A DNA stretch of 64,000 nucleotides, taken from assembly GCA_964462675.1 (NCBI GenBank), contig CAYWYS010000007.1, positions 1 through 64,000 on the forward strand, read 5' to 3'. The DNA comes from XN24 sp964462675 (GTDB lineage Bacteria > Pseudomonadota > Gammaproteobacteria > Steroidobacterales > XN24). Of the stretch, positions 33,384 to 41,886 are shown piece after piece. The notes below the pieces were generated by a model. It worked only from the letters and a program-made list of their open reading frames with translations, had not been told where the DNA came from and made no database searches. A program made the position numbers and the translations under genes. The first letter of the stretch is position 1, and each line of letters starts with the position of its first letter.

Positions 33384-33404
33384 TGCATCAGATGCGTTGA
33401 TGCA
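33384..33404 (-). promoter_or_regulatory. Candidate vapBC operator
   Basis: Inverted repeat TGCATCA (33384-33390) / TGATGCA (33398-33404) with a 7-base spacer that itself holds a GATGC half-site. It sits just upstream of vapB, where RHH antitoxins autoregulate. Confidence 0.5.
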
Positions 33405-33465
33405 ATCCAGCGCAGGGCTGGATACGTCCAGGCGAGCCGAATATGCACGGGAGAGCGGCCTCCGT

Positions 33466-34197
33466 TCACCAGCCGAGCTGCTCCATCCGCTCCTCGATAA
33501 TGACGATGTACCACGCCATGTCCTGCGGCCGGCGCCGCAGCGGCGCGGGCAGCACGGCGGCAAGGCTCATGGCCTGGTGGCGGGAGAGCGCGGCGGCGTC
33601 GATGCCGAAGTGGTGCTGCGCGGCTGCCTGCGCGCCGAAGATCCCGGGGCCGAACTCGACGATGTTGACGTACAGCTCGAGGATTCGGTCCTTGCCGAGG
33701 ATCCACTCCGCCGGGGGTGTCAGCGCCCATTCGTACAACTTCCGTGCCGGGTTGCGGTGGGTCGTGAAATAAAGGTTCTTGATGAGCTGGTGCGTCAGCG
33801 TGGACGAGCCCCGCATCGGCTCGCCGGCCGCGCGCGCCTGTTCGCGGGCTTGCTGCAGTTCCTTCCAGTCGAAGCCGCGGTGCCGGAAGAAGCGGGCGTC
33901 CTCGGCCGCCACGACGGCGCGCGGCAGGTGGCGCGAAATCCGGTCGATCGGGCGCCACTGGTAGTCCCTGACCGGGCGCTCGCCGTCGATGAGGCGCTCC
34001 ACCGTGCGCTGCAGCTGGATGCCTGTGGTGAGCGGCGGCAGGAAGCGCAGATAGACGAGTCCGGCGACGCACAGCAAGTAATAGAAGACCGGCAACAGGA
34101 CGACGGCGAGGATCAGCCGCCGGAGCCAGCGCGGGCGGCCCTCCCGGTTGCGGTGCTTCCGCCGGCGGGCGTCGGCCTGATGGCGTGGATTCGTCAC
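33466..34197 (-). CDS. mtgA: Monofunctional biosynthetic peptidoglycan transglycosylase
   Basis: 243 residues from a GTG start at 34197. Basic N-terminus, one membrane helix (about 26-47), then a GT51 domain with AAEDARFFRHRGFDW (catalytic Glu), GSSTLTHQLIKNLYF (GxSTITQQ variant) and RKLYEWALTPPAEWILGKDRILELYVN. Polymerises lipid II into glycan strands. Follows the glutathione transferase gene by 47 bases. Confidence 0.92.
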   Translation of the reverse strand: MTNPRHQADARRRKHRNREGRPRWLRRLILAVVLLPVFYYLLCVAGLVYLRFLPPLTTGIQLQRTVERLIDGERPVRDYQWRPIDRISRHLPRAVVAAEDARFFRHRGFDWKELQQAREQARAAGEPMRGSSTLTHQLIKNLYFTTHRNPARKLYEWALTPPAEWILGKDRILELYVNIVEFGPGIFGAQAAAQHHFGIDAAALSRHQAMSLAAVLPAPLRRRPQDMAWYIVIIEERMEQLGW

Positions 34198-34244
34198 GAG
34201 TCTCGCTGGAGGACGCGTTGTGCTCGCCAGGCGTGGTGCATCGG

Positions 34245-34919
34245 CTACCCGGGCTGGCGCAGGTCAGCGGTCCACTCGCCGACCCGCCTGACCTCGGCCT
34301 CGTGCTCCTCGTCGCGCCACGGTTCCTGGAGCGCGGCCGCATACCATTCCTGCATCGAGGGCAAGGCCAGCAGCCTGCCGGCGTACTCGCGCGCGCGGGC
34401 GGACAAGGGCGGCGAGTAGGTCTGTACCCGAAAGGCCACGGGCGCGAAGAATGCGTCGGCGGCCGTGAACGCGTCGCCCGCAAGGAACGGTCCGCCGAAG
34501 CGCTGCAGGCCCTCGCTCCACAGCTGGTCCATGCGATCCCACTCGGCTTCCAGTGCCGGCGGCACGCTGTGGAGCCGTACGCGGATGCCGCAGTTCATCG
34601 AGCAGGTGTTCCGGATCTGCTGGAAACCCGAGTGCATCTCGGCGGCGACGCAGCGCGCCCAGGCGCGGGCGTCCGCCCGTGCGGGCCACACGCCCGGAAA
34701 GCGCTCCGCGAGGTATTCGGTGATGGCGAGGGAGTCCCACACCACCACCTCCCCGTCGACGAGACAGGGCACCTTGCCGCTCGGCGAGAAGGACCTGAAC
34801 GAGGGACCACCGAAGGGGACGAGTCGTTCCTCGAACCCGATGCCGCGCTCGCGCATCAGCACCCAGGGGCGCAGCGACCACGACGAGTAGTTCCTGTTGG
34901 CGATGTAGAGCGTCAGCAT
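34245..34919 (-). CDS. Glutathione S-transferase family protein
   Basis: 224 residues from the ATG at 34919. Thioredoxin-like N-terminal domain with the family elements YSSWSLRPW (active-site Ser region), GKVPCLVDG (cis-Pro) and WDSLAITEYLAE, then an all-helical C-terminal domain. Substrate unknown. Likely co-transcribed with mtgA. Confidence 0.87.
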   Translation of the reverse strand: MLTLYIANRNYSSWSLRPWVLMRERGIGFEERLVPFGGPSFRSFSPSGKVPCLVDGEVVVWDSLAITEYLAERFPGVWPARADARAWARCVAAEMHSGFQQIRNTCSMNCGIRVRLHSVPPALEAEWDRMDQLWSEGLQRFGGPFLAGDAFTAADAFFAPVAFRVQTYSPPLSARAREYAGRLLALPSMQEWYAAALQEPWRDEEHEAEVRRVGEWTADLRQPG

Positions 34920-34989
34920 GCGATTGCGCCCCCGCAGCGTTAAAGCGGGATAGTACACACTGTCCGCCCCCTCCAGGCGGGGATCGCGC

Positions 34990-35078
34990 AGCCGGGGACG
35001 AGATCCCCGGGACCGTCAAGGAGGTTTCGCTCCTTGGCGAGCGCCCGACGCTCCGCCACTTGTCCTGGTGGCGGAGCG
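34990..35078. repeat. Three consecutive hairpins in the gap after the katG remnant
   Basis: GGGGA/TCCCC near 34994-35008, CAAGGAG/CTCCTTG (35017-35023 and 35030-35036), and the perfect 11-bp stem CGCTCCGCCAC/GTGGCGGAGCG (35049-35059 and 35068-35078). No U-run follows on either strand, so these are structured repeats or weak terminators rather than a classical terminator. Confidence 0.55.
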
Positions 35079-35093
35079 CCGGGGCTGGATATA

Positions 35094-35930
35094 TCAAGTC
35101 ACATCGAAGCGATCGAGGTTCATCACCTTGACCCAGGCCTTGACGAAGTCCTCGACGAACTTCTCCTGGCCGTCGGCCGAAGCATAGACTTCCGAGACCG
35201 CGCGCAGCTCGGTGTTCGAGCCAAAGATCAGGTCGACCGGGGTGGCCGGCCACCTGAGCTCGCCGCTGCTGCGGTCACGACCCTCGAAGATGCCCTCGGC
35301 GGTGGATGACTTCGTCCAGCGCATCGACATGTCGAGCAGGTTCACGAAGTAATCGTTGCTCAAGCTGCCGGGCCGGCTGGTGAACACGCCGTGCCGGGCC
35401 TTGCCGGTGTTGGCGTCCAGGGTGCGCAGGCCGCCGACCAGCGCCGTCATCTCGGGCACGGTCAGGGTCAGCAGGCTGGCGCGGTCGACCAGCAGCTCGG
35501 CCGGCGAGCGCTTGTTGCCGTTGCCGAAGTAGTTGCGGAAACCGTCCGCGCTCGGCTCGAGCACCGCAAAGGACTCCACGTCGGTCTGCGCGGCCGAGGC
35601 ATCCATGCGTCCCGGCGTGAACGGCACCTGCACGTCATGGCCGGCGTTCTTCGCGGCCTGCTCGATCGCGGCCACACCGCCGAGCACGATCAGGTCGGCC
35701 AGCGACACCTTCTTGCCGCCGCGCTGCTTGCCGTTGAAGTCCTGCTGGATGCGCTCGAGGCGCACCACCACCTTCGCCAGCTCCGCCGGGTCGTTGGCTT
35801 CCCAGTCCTTTTGCGGCGCGAGGCGCACGCGCGCGCCGTTGGCGCCGCCGCGCAGGTCGGTGCCGCGGAACGTGGACGCCGACGCCCAGGCGGTCCGGAC
35901 GAGTTCCGGCACGGTCAGGCCGGACCTGCA
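35094..35930 (-). pseudogene. katG: Catalase-peroxidase KatG, C-terminal remnant
   Basis: About 278 codons matching the last part of KatG (usual length 720-750): SGLTVPELVRTAWASAS, RGGANGARVRLAPQKDWE, and the typical ending VKAWVKVMNLDRFDV. The haem-binding N-terminal domain with its active-site Arg-Trp-His is missing, so the product cannot be a catalase. Homology stops abruptly near 35930, directly next to a cytochrome c gene that lacks its own start. A GTG at 35910-35912 could still start translation but lies inside the conserved domain. Confidence 0.88.
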
Positions 35931-36026
35931 AGCATCTTTTCCGGAGGCGAGGCTGTCGGGTTCAACGGAAGAACTGCCCGGCTGCTGTCAACAGCCATCC
36001 TCGGCGCCCTGCTGGCCCCCGTGGCA

Positions 36027-36353
36027 ATGGCAGACGAGTCTGCGCTCGCCAAGGCCGGCAAGCGGCAATTCATTCGCTGCAGCGGGTGCCACTCACTGAG
36101 CGCGACGGCGCCGCCGATGTTCGGGCCGCACCTCGAGGGCATCGTCGGCCGCAGGGCGGGATCGGTCGAAGGCTTCGAGTACACCGAGCCCACCTTGCGC
36201 GAGCAGAGTTTCGTATGGGACGAAGCGTACTTCGACGAGTGGCTCGCGGACCCGCGGGCCAAGTACCCGGGGATGTGCCTGGCCTTTCACGGCCTCTCCA
36301 GTCCCGAGATGCGCCAGGCGCTGATCGCATTTCTCAAGCAGCCGACGCCCTGA
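36027..36353 (+). CDS. Cytochrome c family protein, 5' end damaged
   Basis: Mono-haem class I cytochrome c of about 100 residues: CSGCH haem site at 18-22 from the ATG at 36027, axial Met83 in YPGMCLAF. The reading frame upstream encodes a good signal peptide (ARLLSTAILGALLAPVAMA, about 35970-36029), but no ATG, GTG or TTG precedes it in frame before the katG remnant. Translation from 36027 or GTG 36021 would give a protein without export, and hence no haem. Probably broken by the same deletion that removed the katG front. Confidence 0.65.
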   Translation: MADESALAKAGKRQFIRCSGCHSLSATAPPMFGPHLEGIVGRRAGSVEGFEYTEPTLREQSFVWDEAYFDEWLADPRAKYPGMCLAFHGLSSPEMRQALIAFLKQPTP

Positions 36354-36549
36354 TGCGGCGTTGACGCAAGATCTTCCCCCGTCCTCGTCAGCGGCGAGAT
36401 CGCGCAATGCCCTAAGTACCTATAGCAAGGCCGCCGAATCGGTACCAAACTTCATCTTGGGCGGGTGTCGCCGGGTGCAGTGCCGTAGGGCAGAGCGTCG
36501 CGGGCGGGCACTGGAGCCCACCCATATGAGATTTTACGAGGTACAGGCG

Positions 36550-37611
36550 ATGACCAAGATATTATTGAGCATCTTGATCGCCGGTCTCCTCTTCGCGGCC
36601 GCGCCGTCGAGCGCGCTCGCCAAGGAAGGCGACTGGCTGATCCGCGCCGGCTGGAGCAACATCGATCCGAAGGACAAGAACCTTCGGCTCGCGCCGGACA
36701 CGGTTCTGTGGGTGGACCAGGACGCCAGGTTCACCTTCGACGTTTCGTATTTCTTCAAGGACAACTGGGCGCTCGAGCTGCTTGCGTCCGACAAGTTCAA
36801 CCACGGCTTCAATGTCTATGTGAACAACCAGGCGCCCTCGGTGCTGGGCGGCGAGGTGGAGCACATTCCGCCGACCCTGAGCGTTCAGTATCACTTGATG
36901 CCCGAGTCGCGCTATCGCCCCTACGTCGGGGCCGGCCTGAACTACACGATCTTCTCGGGCGAGAAGCCAAACGGCCTGAGCCTTGACGACTCCTTTGGCC
37001 TGGCGCTGCAGGCAGGCATCGACGTCGGCATCAACGAGAACTGGTTCGTGAACGGCGTGGTGCGCTGGATCAACATCGAGTCGGATGCCACGCTCGGCGG
37101 CCAGAAGCTCGGCACGATCGAGATCGATCCCTGGATAGTCGGCGCCCACGTGGGCTACCGCTTCGGCCGGCCGGCCCCGGTAGCCGCGCCGGTGGCCGCT
37201 GCGCCGGTAGCGGCTCCGCCGCCGCCCCCGCCGCCACCCCCGCCGCCACCCCCGCCGCCACCGCCGGTGCCGGAGGTGATCAGCCTCGAGGGCGTGCACT
37301 TCGCGTTCAACTCGGACCAGATCACGGCCGATGAGCGCGGCCTGTTGCGCGAAGCGGTGGAAACCCTGAAGCGCAATCCGGATGTGCGTGTCGAGGCCGC
37401 CGGCCACACGGACTCCGTGGGCAATGCAGCGTACAACCAGGGGCTGTCGGAGCGCCGCGCGCGCGCCGTGCGTGATTACCTGGTGAACAACGGCATCGCG
37501 CCGGATCGGGTGACGTACCGGGGCTACGGCTTGACCATGCCGATCGCCGACAACGCCACGGACGAGGGCCGCGCGGCCAACCGCCGCGTCGAACTGCGCG
37601 TCCTGAAGTAA
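36550..37611 (+). CDS. OmpA-family outer-membrane protein with OmpW-like barrel
   Basis: 353 residues from the ATG at 36550 (GAGG 8 bases upstream); an ATG at 36526 is also in frame. Signal peptide ending SSALA, an OmpW-like eight-strand barrel (about 25-210: GWSNIDPKDKN, YRPYVGAGLNYT, GAHVGYRFG), a linker of 17 consecutive prolines, and a C-terminal OmpA peptidoglycan-binding domain (AGHTDSVGNAAYNQGLSERR). Links outer membrane to cell wall. A strong terminator follows. Confidence 0.92.
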   Translation: MTKILLSILIAGLLFAAAPSSALAKEGDWLIRAGWSNIDPKDKNLRLAPDTVLWVDQDARFTFDVSYFFKDNWALELLASDKFNHGFNVYVNNQAPSVLGGEVEHIPPTLSVQYHLMPESRYRPYVGAGLNYTIFSGEKPNGLSLDDSFGLALQAGIDVGINENWFVNGVVRWINIESDATLGGQKLGTIEIDPWIVGAHVGYRFGRPAPVAAPVAAAPVAAPPPPPPPPPPPPPPPPPVPEVISLEGVHFAFNSDQITADERGLLREAVETLKRNPDVRVEAAGHTDSVGNAAYNQGLSERRARAVRDYLVNNGIAPDRVTYRGYGLTMPIADNATDEGRAANRRVELRVLK

Positions 37612-37640
37612 GCAAGCCCGCGCGACGGGCATCCAGGGAA

Positions 37641-37669
37641 GGCCCGGCGGGCGACCGCCGGGCCTTTCT
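37641..37669 (+). terminator. Terminator of the OmpA-family gene
   Basis: Perfect 10-bp stem GGCCCGGCGG / CCGCCGGGCC (37641-37650 and 37655-37664) with a GCGA tetraloop and TTTCT tail. Confidence 0.88.
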
Positions 37670-37711
37670 GATGTGGCTGGTCTTGTCCAGCCATGCAAGC
37701 GCACACTACCA

Positions 37712-38106
37712 ATGGGGTTCGATGACAGGCACATCCTGCCGCACGTGGTGCACCTCGCCTGCATTACCAGGCCGGCTATGCGCCAGCGCCAGAAGGTCGT
37801 GCCGCGCGCCCGCGGCCGCGTGCTCGAGGTGGGTATCGGGTCGGGCCTGAACCTCCCTTTCTACGACCCTGCAAAAGTGAGCAAGGTGTGGGGCCTCGAT
37901 CCCTTGGAGGAGATGACAGGCAAGGCGGCAGCGGCGGCGCAGGCGACGCCTTCCGGGCGGCGAACTGATCTTCTGCGAGCACGGCGCGGGCGATTCCTGA
38001 TCTGATCAAGGCCGCCGGCTTCAGCATCAGGCGGCTGGAGACGATGTATATTCCGGGCTGGCGACCCGCATGCTTCAACTACTGGGGCAATGCGGTGCCT
38101 GAATGA
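37712..38106 (+). pseudogene. Class I SAM methyltransferase, broken by two internal deletions
   Basis: Starts intact (MGFDDRHILPHVVHLACITR, then RGRVLEVGIGSGLNLPFYD with the SAM loop) to about 37945. The core between is lost and the next piece, in another frame, reads LPGGELIFCEHG (about 37947-37985). After a second loss and frame change it ends IPDLIKAAGFSIRRLETMYI to a stop at 38104-38106. The three pieces are collinear with one methyltransferase of about 200 residues, so this is one gene with two deletions. Confidence 0.85.
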
Positions 38107-38116
38107 GGTACGGCTG

Positions 38117-39101
38117 ATGTCAGAGCAGTTCAAGTACCGCGCTTTCATCAGCAATAGCCACTCCGACGAGCGATGGGCGCAGTGGCTGCACCGTGCACTT
38201 GAGACTATCGCGTGCCCCGCCGCCTGGTGGGCCACGAGAACGAATTCGGTCCGGTGCCCCTGCGCCTCTCGCCCGTGTTCCGGGACCACGAGGAACTCGC
38301 CACCGCGACCAATCTCGGTGAGACCCTCACCCGTGCGCTCCAGGAGTCCGCTGCGCAGATCGTCGTCTGCTCACCCGCGGCTGCGCAGTCGCGCTGGGTC
38401 AACGAAGAGATCCTGAACTTCAAGCGCCTGGGTCGCGAGCACCGCATCTTCTGCCTGATCGTGTCCGGCGAGCCATCTGCCTCGGCACGGCCCGATACCA
38501 CGGAACAGGAGTGCTTCCCGAGCGCGCTCATCCAACGCATGGGCCCCGACGGCCAACTGACCGAGGCGCGTTTCGAGCCGATCGCTGCGGACGTCCGCCC
38601 AGGGAAGGACAGGCGCAGCGTCGTCACCGCCGCGCAATGCTGCAACCTGGCCTTCGTGCTGTACCGGCAGGGCAAGCATGAGGCTGCCATGGAAATGCTG
38701 CGTGACGTGCTCGAGATGCGGCGCCGTGCCCTGGGCTCGGACCACCCCGACGTCGCGGCGGCCGGCACCAGCCTTGCCTACTGGCTGCCCGACGCGAACC
38801 GCTATGACGAGGCCGCTGCCCTGGTGGAGGAGGGCCTGGCCATCCGTGAGCGGCCGAGGCGCGCCGCATCTTGAAACTGAGCCTGCCGGACGGCCACTGG
38901 CAGGTAGCCGCGGCGCTCAGTACCGAGGGCGCTGCGCTCGCAAAGCTCGGTGACTTCGCCAACGCCGAGTCGCTGCTGATTGCGAGCCTGCCCGGTCTCG
39001 AGAACTCGCCGATCCCGGGACTGCCGACGGTCGGCCGCCAGCGGCTGCGTGAGCTCTACCTCGCGTGGGATCGGCCGGCGGACGCCGACCGGTACCGCTA
39101 G
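38117..39101 (+). pseudogene. TIR-domain / TPR protein, frameshifted and internally deleted
   Basis: Begins as a TIR domain (MSEQFKYRAFISNSHSDERW). A one-base loss near 38208 shifts the frame: the natural continuation of ALET is YRVPRRLVGHENEFGP in the next frame, followed by the rest of the TIR fold (SPVFRDHEELATATNLGETL, VCSPAAAQSRWVNEEI). After GKDRR near 38610 it jumps straight to a TPR segment (NLAFVLYRQGKHEAAMEMLR), shifts frame again near 38870 and ends at 39101. TIR-TPR proteins of this kind occur as NAD-consuming or signalling effectors; this copy is dead. Confidence 0.87.
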
Positions 39102-39154
39102 CTGGAGATCGAACTCGAGCCGGGGCGGGTCCCAAGGGGGCGGCGCCCTTAAAA

Positions 39155-39181
39155 TTGACGTGTCAGGACATGTCCTGATAG
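39155..39181 (+). promoter_or_regulatory. Promoter and palindromic operator of the Doc-type module
   Basis: -35 TTGACG (39155-39160) and a possible -10 TGATAG (39176-39181) enclose the perfect 16-bp palindrome TCAGGACATGTCCTGA (39163-39178). The start codon at 39191 follows within 10 bases and has no ribosome site, so the transcript may be leaderless. A bound antitoxin would block the promoter directly. Confidence 0.65.
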
Positions 39182-39190
39182 CCTTTCGGC

Positions 39191-39403
39191 ATGGCCAAGA
39201 TCAAGATCAGCTCCAAGGTCGAGCAGCGTGAGTGGGAGGCGCTGCAGGCCATCGCGCAGGAGTCGCAGCAGAGTATCGCCGGGCTGTTGTCCGAAGCGGT
39301 GGCCGATTACGTGCGCAAGCGCCGACTTCGGCCGGTGGTGTTGTCACACCTCGAGGGCTCCATGAGGGAAAACGAGGAGCTGGGGCAGCGCCTTGCCCGT
39401 TAG
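39191..39403 (+). CDS. Antitoxin of a Doc-type module
   Basis: 70 residues: MAKIKISSKVEQREWEALQA, then SIAGLLSEAVADYVRKRRL, a ribbon-helix-helix-like N-terminus with an acidic tail (GSMRENEELGQRLAR) suited to covering a toxin. The gene overlaps the toxin gene start by 11 bases. No Shine-Dalgarno sequence is visible before the ATG. Confidence 0.78.
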   Translation: MAKIKISSKVEQREWEALQAIAQESQQSIAGLLSEAVADYVRKRRLRPVVLSHLEGSMRENEELGQRLAR

Positions 39404-39782
39404 CGCCGTCCAGTTCCTTTCCCTGGACGAGGCGGTTGCGATTCATGAGCGGGTGATCGAGCGCTTTGGCGGTACGCCGGGCATCCGGGATATGGGCCTG
39501 CTGGAGAGCGCGTTGTACCGCCCCCGCACCGGTTACTACGCCGACCTCGCACAGATGGCGGCGGCACTGTTCGAGTCGCTGATCAACCACCACGCCTTCG
39601 TGGTCGGCAACAAGCGCGCGGCATTCTTCAGCTGCGATGTATTCCTGCGGCTCAATGGCTGGCGGCTGGTGATTGATGCCGGCGCCGCATACGCGTTCAT
39701 TGTGGGTTCACTCGAGCAAGGAACGCTGGATTACGATCACGCCCTCGCCTGGATCGAGCAACACGTGGAAACGCTCTCCTAG
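39393..39782 (+). CDS. doc: Doc-family (Fic fold) toxin
   Basis: 129 residues from TTG at 39393. The death-on-curing fold is shown by FLSLDEAVAIHERVIERFGG, a middle LLESALYRPRTGYY segment, and the catalytic loop HAFVVGNKRAAF, equivalent to Doc HxFxDANKR; the acidic residue is replaced by Val-Gly, a form also seen in chromosomal Doc relatives. Doc kinases phosphorylate EF-Tu. Coupled to the upstream antitoxin gene. Confidence 0.9.
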   Translation: MPVSAVQFLSLDEAVAIHERVIERFGGTPGIRDMGLLESALYRPRTGYYADLAQMAAALFESLINHHAFVVGNKRAAFFSCDVFLRLNGWRLVIDAGAAYAFIVGSLEQGTLDYDHALAWIEQHVETLS

Positions 39783-39790
39783 GCTTCGCC

Positions 39791-40687
39791 ATGCAGCTCA
39801 GCAACGAACGGCGCGCGATGCTTTTTGCACTCGGTGCGGTGCTGCTCTGGTCCACCGTCGCCACCGCGTTCAAGCTCTCGCTCCAGCACCTGGCGCCGGT
39901 GCAGCTGCTCGCCTGGGCGAGCCTGGTCTCGCTGCTCACGCTCGGCCTGCTGCTCGTCGCGACCGGGCGGCTCGCCGAGGTGCTGCGCGGCAGCCGGCGC
40001 GACTACCTGCGCTCACTCGCGCTCGGCCTGCTCAACCCGCTGGCCTACTACCTCGTGTTGTTCGAGGCCTACGCGCGCCTGCCGGCACAGGAGGCGCAGC
40101 CCTTGAATTACACCTGGGCGTTCACGCTGGCGATCCTGGCCGTGCCGTTGCTCGGCCATCGCCTGGCGCGCGCGGACGTGATCGGCGGCCTGATCGCCTA
40201 TGCCGGCGTCTGGGTGATCGCGACACGCGGCGAGGTCTTCGCCCTCGAGTTCGCCAACCCGGCCGGCGTCGCCCTGGCGCTCGGCAGCACCGTGCTGTGG
40301 GCGCTCTACTGGATCTACAGCACGCGCGACCAGCGCGATCCCCTGGTCGCGCTGTTCTGCAACTTCGCGCTGGGGCTGCCCTTTGTGCTGCTGGCCTGCG
40401 CGCTGACCGCCGGCCTGTCCGTGCCCGGCTGGCAGGGCCTCGCGGGTGCAGCGTGGGTGGGCGTGTTCGAGATGGGGCTCGCGTTCGCGCTCTGGCTCAG
40501 CGCGCTGCGGCTCACCAAGAGCGCCTCGCGCATCAGCAACCTGGTGTTCCTGTCGCCGTTCCTGTCGCTGTTTTTCATCCGCACGTTCGTCGGCGAGACG
40601 ATCCTGCCGTCTACCTGGGTGGGGCTCGGCTTCATCGTCGCGGGGCTGGCGGTCCAGCAGGGGTTCCGGCCTCGTCAACCGCGCTAA
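39791..40687 (+). CDS. EamA-family (DMT superfamily) transporter
   Basis: 298 residues with about ten membrane helices in two EamA repeats (ALGAVLLWSTVATAFKLSL; later ALGSTVLWALYWIYS). Inner-membrane exporter of metabolites, substrate unknown. The ATG lies 8 bases after the Doc-type toxin stop, so it may be read through from that promoter. Confidence 0.9.
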   Translation: MQLSNERRAMLFALGAVLLWSTVATAFKLSLQHLAPVQLLAWASLVSLLTLGLLLVATGRLAEVLRGSRRDYLRSLALGLLNPLAYYLVLFEAYARLPAQEAQPLNYTWAFTLAILAVPLLGHRLARADVIGGLIAYAGVWVIATRGEVFALEFANPAGVALALGSTVLWALYWIYSTRDQRDPLVALFCNFALGLPFVLLACALTAGLSVPGWQGLAGAAWVGVFEMGLAFALWLSALRLTKSASRISNLVFLSPFLSLFFIRTFVGETILPSTWVGLGFIVAGLAVQQGFRPRQPR

Positions 40688-40839
40688 GGGTTCTTGATCG
40701 TCTCGCCGTATTACGAGCCATGCGCGATGTGGGACATTCAGTCAGGCCCACGAGCTGGTACATCGGTGCCAGCAGGTAGCCGACGTCATACATGAAGAGG
40801 CTGTCGCCCGAGCCAGCTCGTGCAGGTATCCTTGGGCGC
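40688..40839. other. Gap with a possible gene remnant on the minus strand
   Basis: 152 bases. The minus strand reads GSGDSLFMYDVGYLLAPMYQ and continues through LVGLTECP (about 40735-40818) without normal gene ends, which looks like a fragment of a membrane protein. No promoter for the metallopeptidase gene was clear. Confidence 0.35.
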
Positions 40840-41886
40840 ATGCCTTCCACGCCCGAACGGCCGGCGAGGTTCCAACGCGAGTATCGCTGGGCAGAATGCG
40901 ATGACGAGGCACTGTTGTGCCTTCGTTTCAAGAACCTCGGACTGACGCTCGAGGGCAGCCCGGTGTGGCTCGACGTCGAGCAGCTGTACGAAGAGCTCGA
41001 ACGCCGCGGCTTGCGATTCAGGCCGCACGTGTGGCTCTCGACCGAGTGGTTTTCGCCCGACGGCGTCCCCGGCTTCGCAATTCCCTTCTACCTCGCCCAC
41101 CCGCGCTTGCGCCGGCTCGAGCGGCGCATGATGGGAGAAGTCGAAGGTGGCGCCCGGAAATGGCGCATGCGCATCCTGCGCCACGAAACCGGTCATGCCA
41201 TTGACACGGCCTACGGGCTCAGGCGGCGTGCCGATTTTCAGCGCGTATTCGGCCGCGCCTCCGCGCCCTATCCCGACAACTATTCTCCGCGCCCCAGCAG
41301 CGACCGTCACGTGCTGCATCTCGGCCACTGGTATGCGCAGAGCCATCCGGTCGAAGACTTCGCGGAGACCTTTGCCGTGTGGATGCAGCCGAAGGCGCGC
41401 TGGCGGCATGACTACGCCGGCTGGCCGGCGATCAGGAAGCTCGAATTTGTCGATGCCCTGATGGGCGAGATCGCGACCAGCAGGCCGCAGCGCCGCAGCC
41501 GGGCGGTGATCGAGCCCTTGCGACAGGTCGACGAAACACTGGCAGAGCACTACCGGCTGAAGCGGCAGCGCTACGGCGGTGAGGACCGTCGCTACGATCG
41601 CTGGATGGCGCGGATCTTCGAGCCGCGCGCAAAGCGGCCGCGCGGGACGGCTGCCAGCAGCTTCGTCCGCGAGATCGAGCCGCAGCTGCGGCGACTGCTG
41701 GAGCGGCGCGCCCGCCTGCATCCCTATTATCTCGATCACGTCATCAGCCTCGTCAGGCGTCGTGCGCATCAGCTCGATCTCGTGCTGTGCAGTTCCCGTC
41801 GCGAGGCCAAGCGACCGGTCGTGCGCCTGCACGAGCGGATCGTGCTGGACATCCTGCGACGCAATCGGGAGAACTACGCGTTGTGA
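40840..41886 (+). CDS. Putative zinc metallopeptidase paired with an ATP-grasp enzyme
   Basis: 348 residues from the ATG at 40840 (an ATG at 40792 is also in frame). Zinc-peptidase motif HETGH at 115-119, with a later glutamate in SHPVEDFAETFAVWM that fits a third metal ligand. No signal peptide or membrane helix, so cytoplasmic. The stop overlaps the GTG start of an ATP-grasp ligase gene, implying a linked reaction. Such pairs are found in several proteobacteria without a known product; the function is open. Confidence 0.75.
   Translation: MPSTPERPARFQREYRWAECDDEALLCLRFKNLGLTLEGSPVWLDVEQLYEELERRGLRFRPHVWLSTEWFSPDGVPGFAIPFYLAHPRLRRLERRMMGEVEGGARKWRMRILRHETGHAIDTAYGLRRRADFQRVFGRASAPYPDNYSPRPSSDRHVLHLGHWYAQSHPVEDFAETFAVWMQPKARWRHDYAGWPAIRKLEFVDALMGEIATSRPQRRSRAVIEPLRQVDETLAEHYRLKRQRYGGEDRRYDRWMARIFEPRAKRPRGTAASSFVREIEPQLRRLLERRARLHPYYLDHVISLVRRRAHQLDLVLCSSRREAKRPVVRLHERIVLDILRRNRENYAL

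Noticed and set aside
37190..37275. Tandem CCG-type repeats as a CRISPR-like or phase-variable array
   Set aside because: They encode the 17-proline linker of the OmpA-family protein; no spacers or long homopolymer tract.
38117..38900. Active TIR-based defence gene
   Set aside because: The TIR domain is split by a frameshift and the following part is deleted, so no intact effector is encoded.
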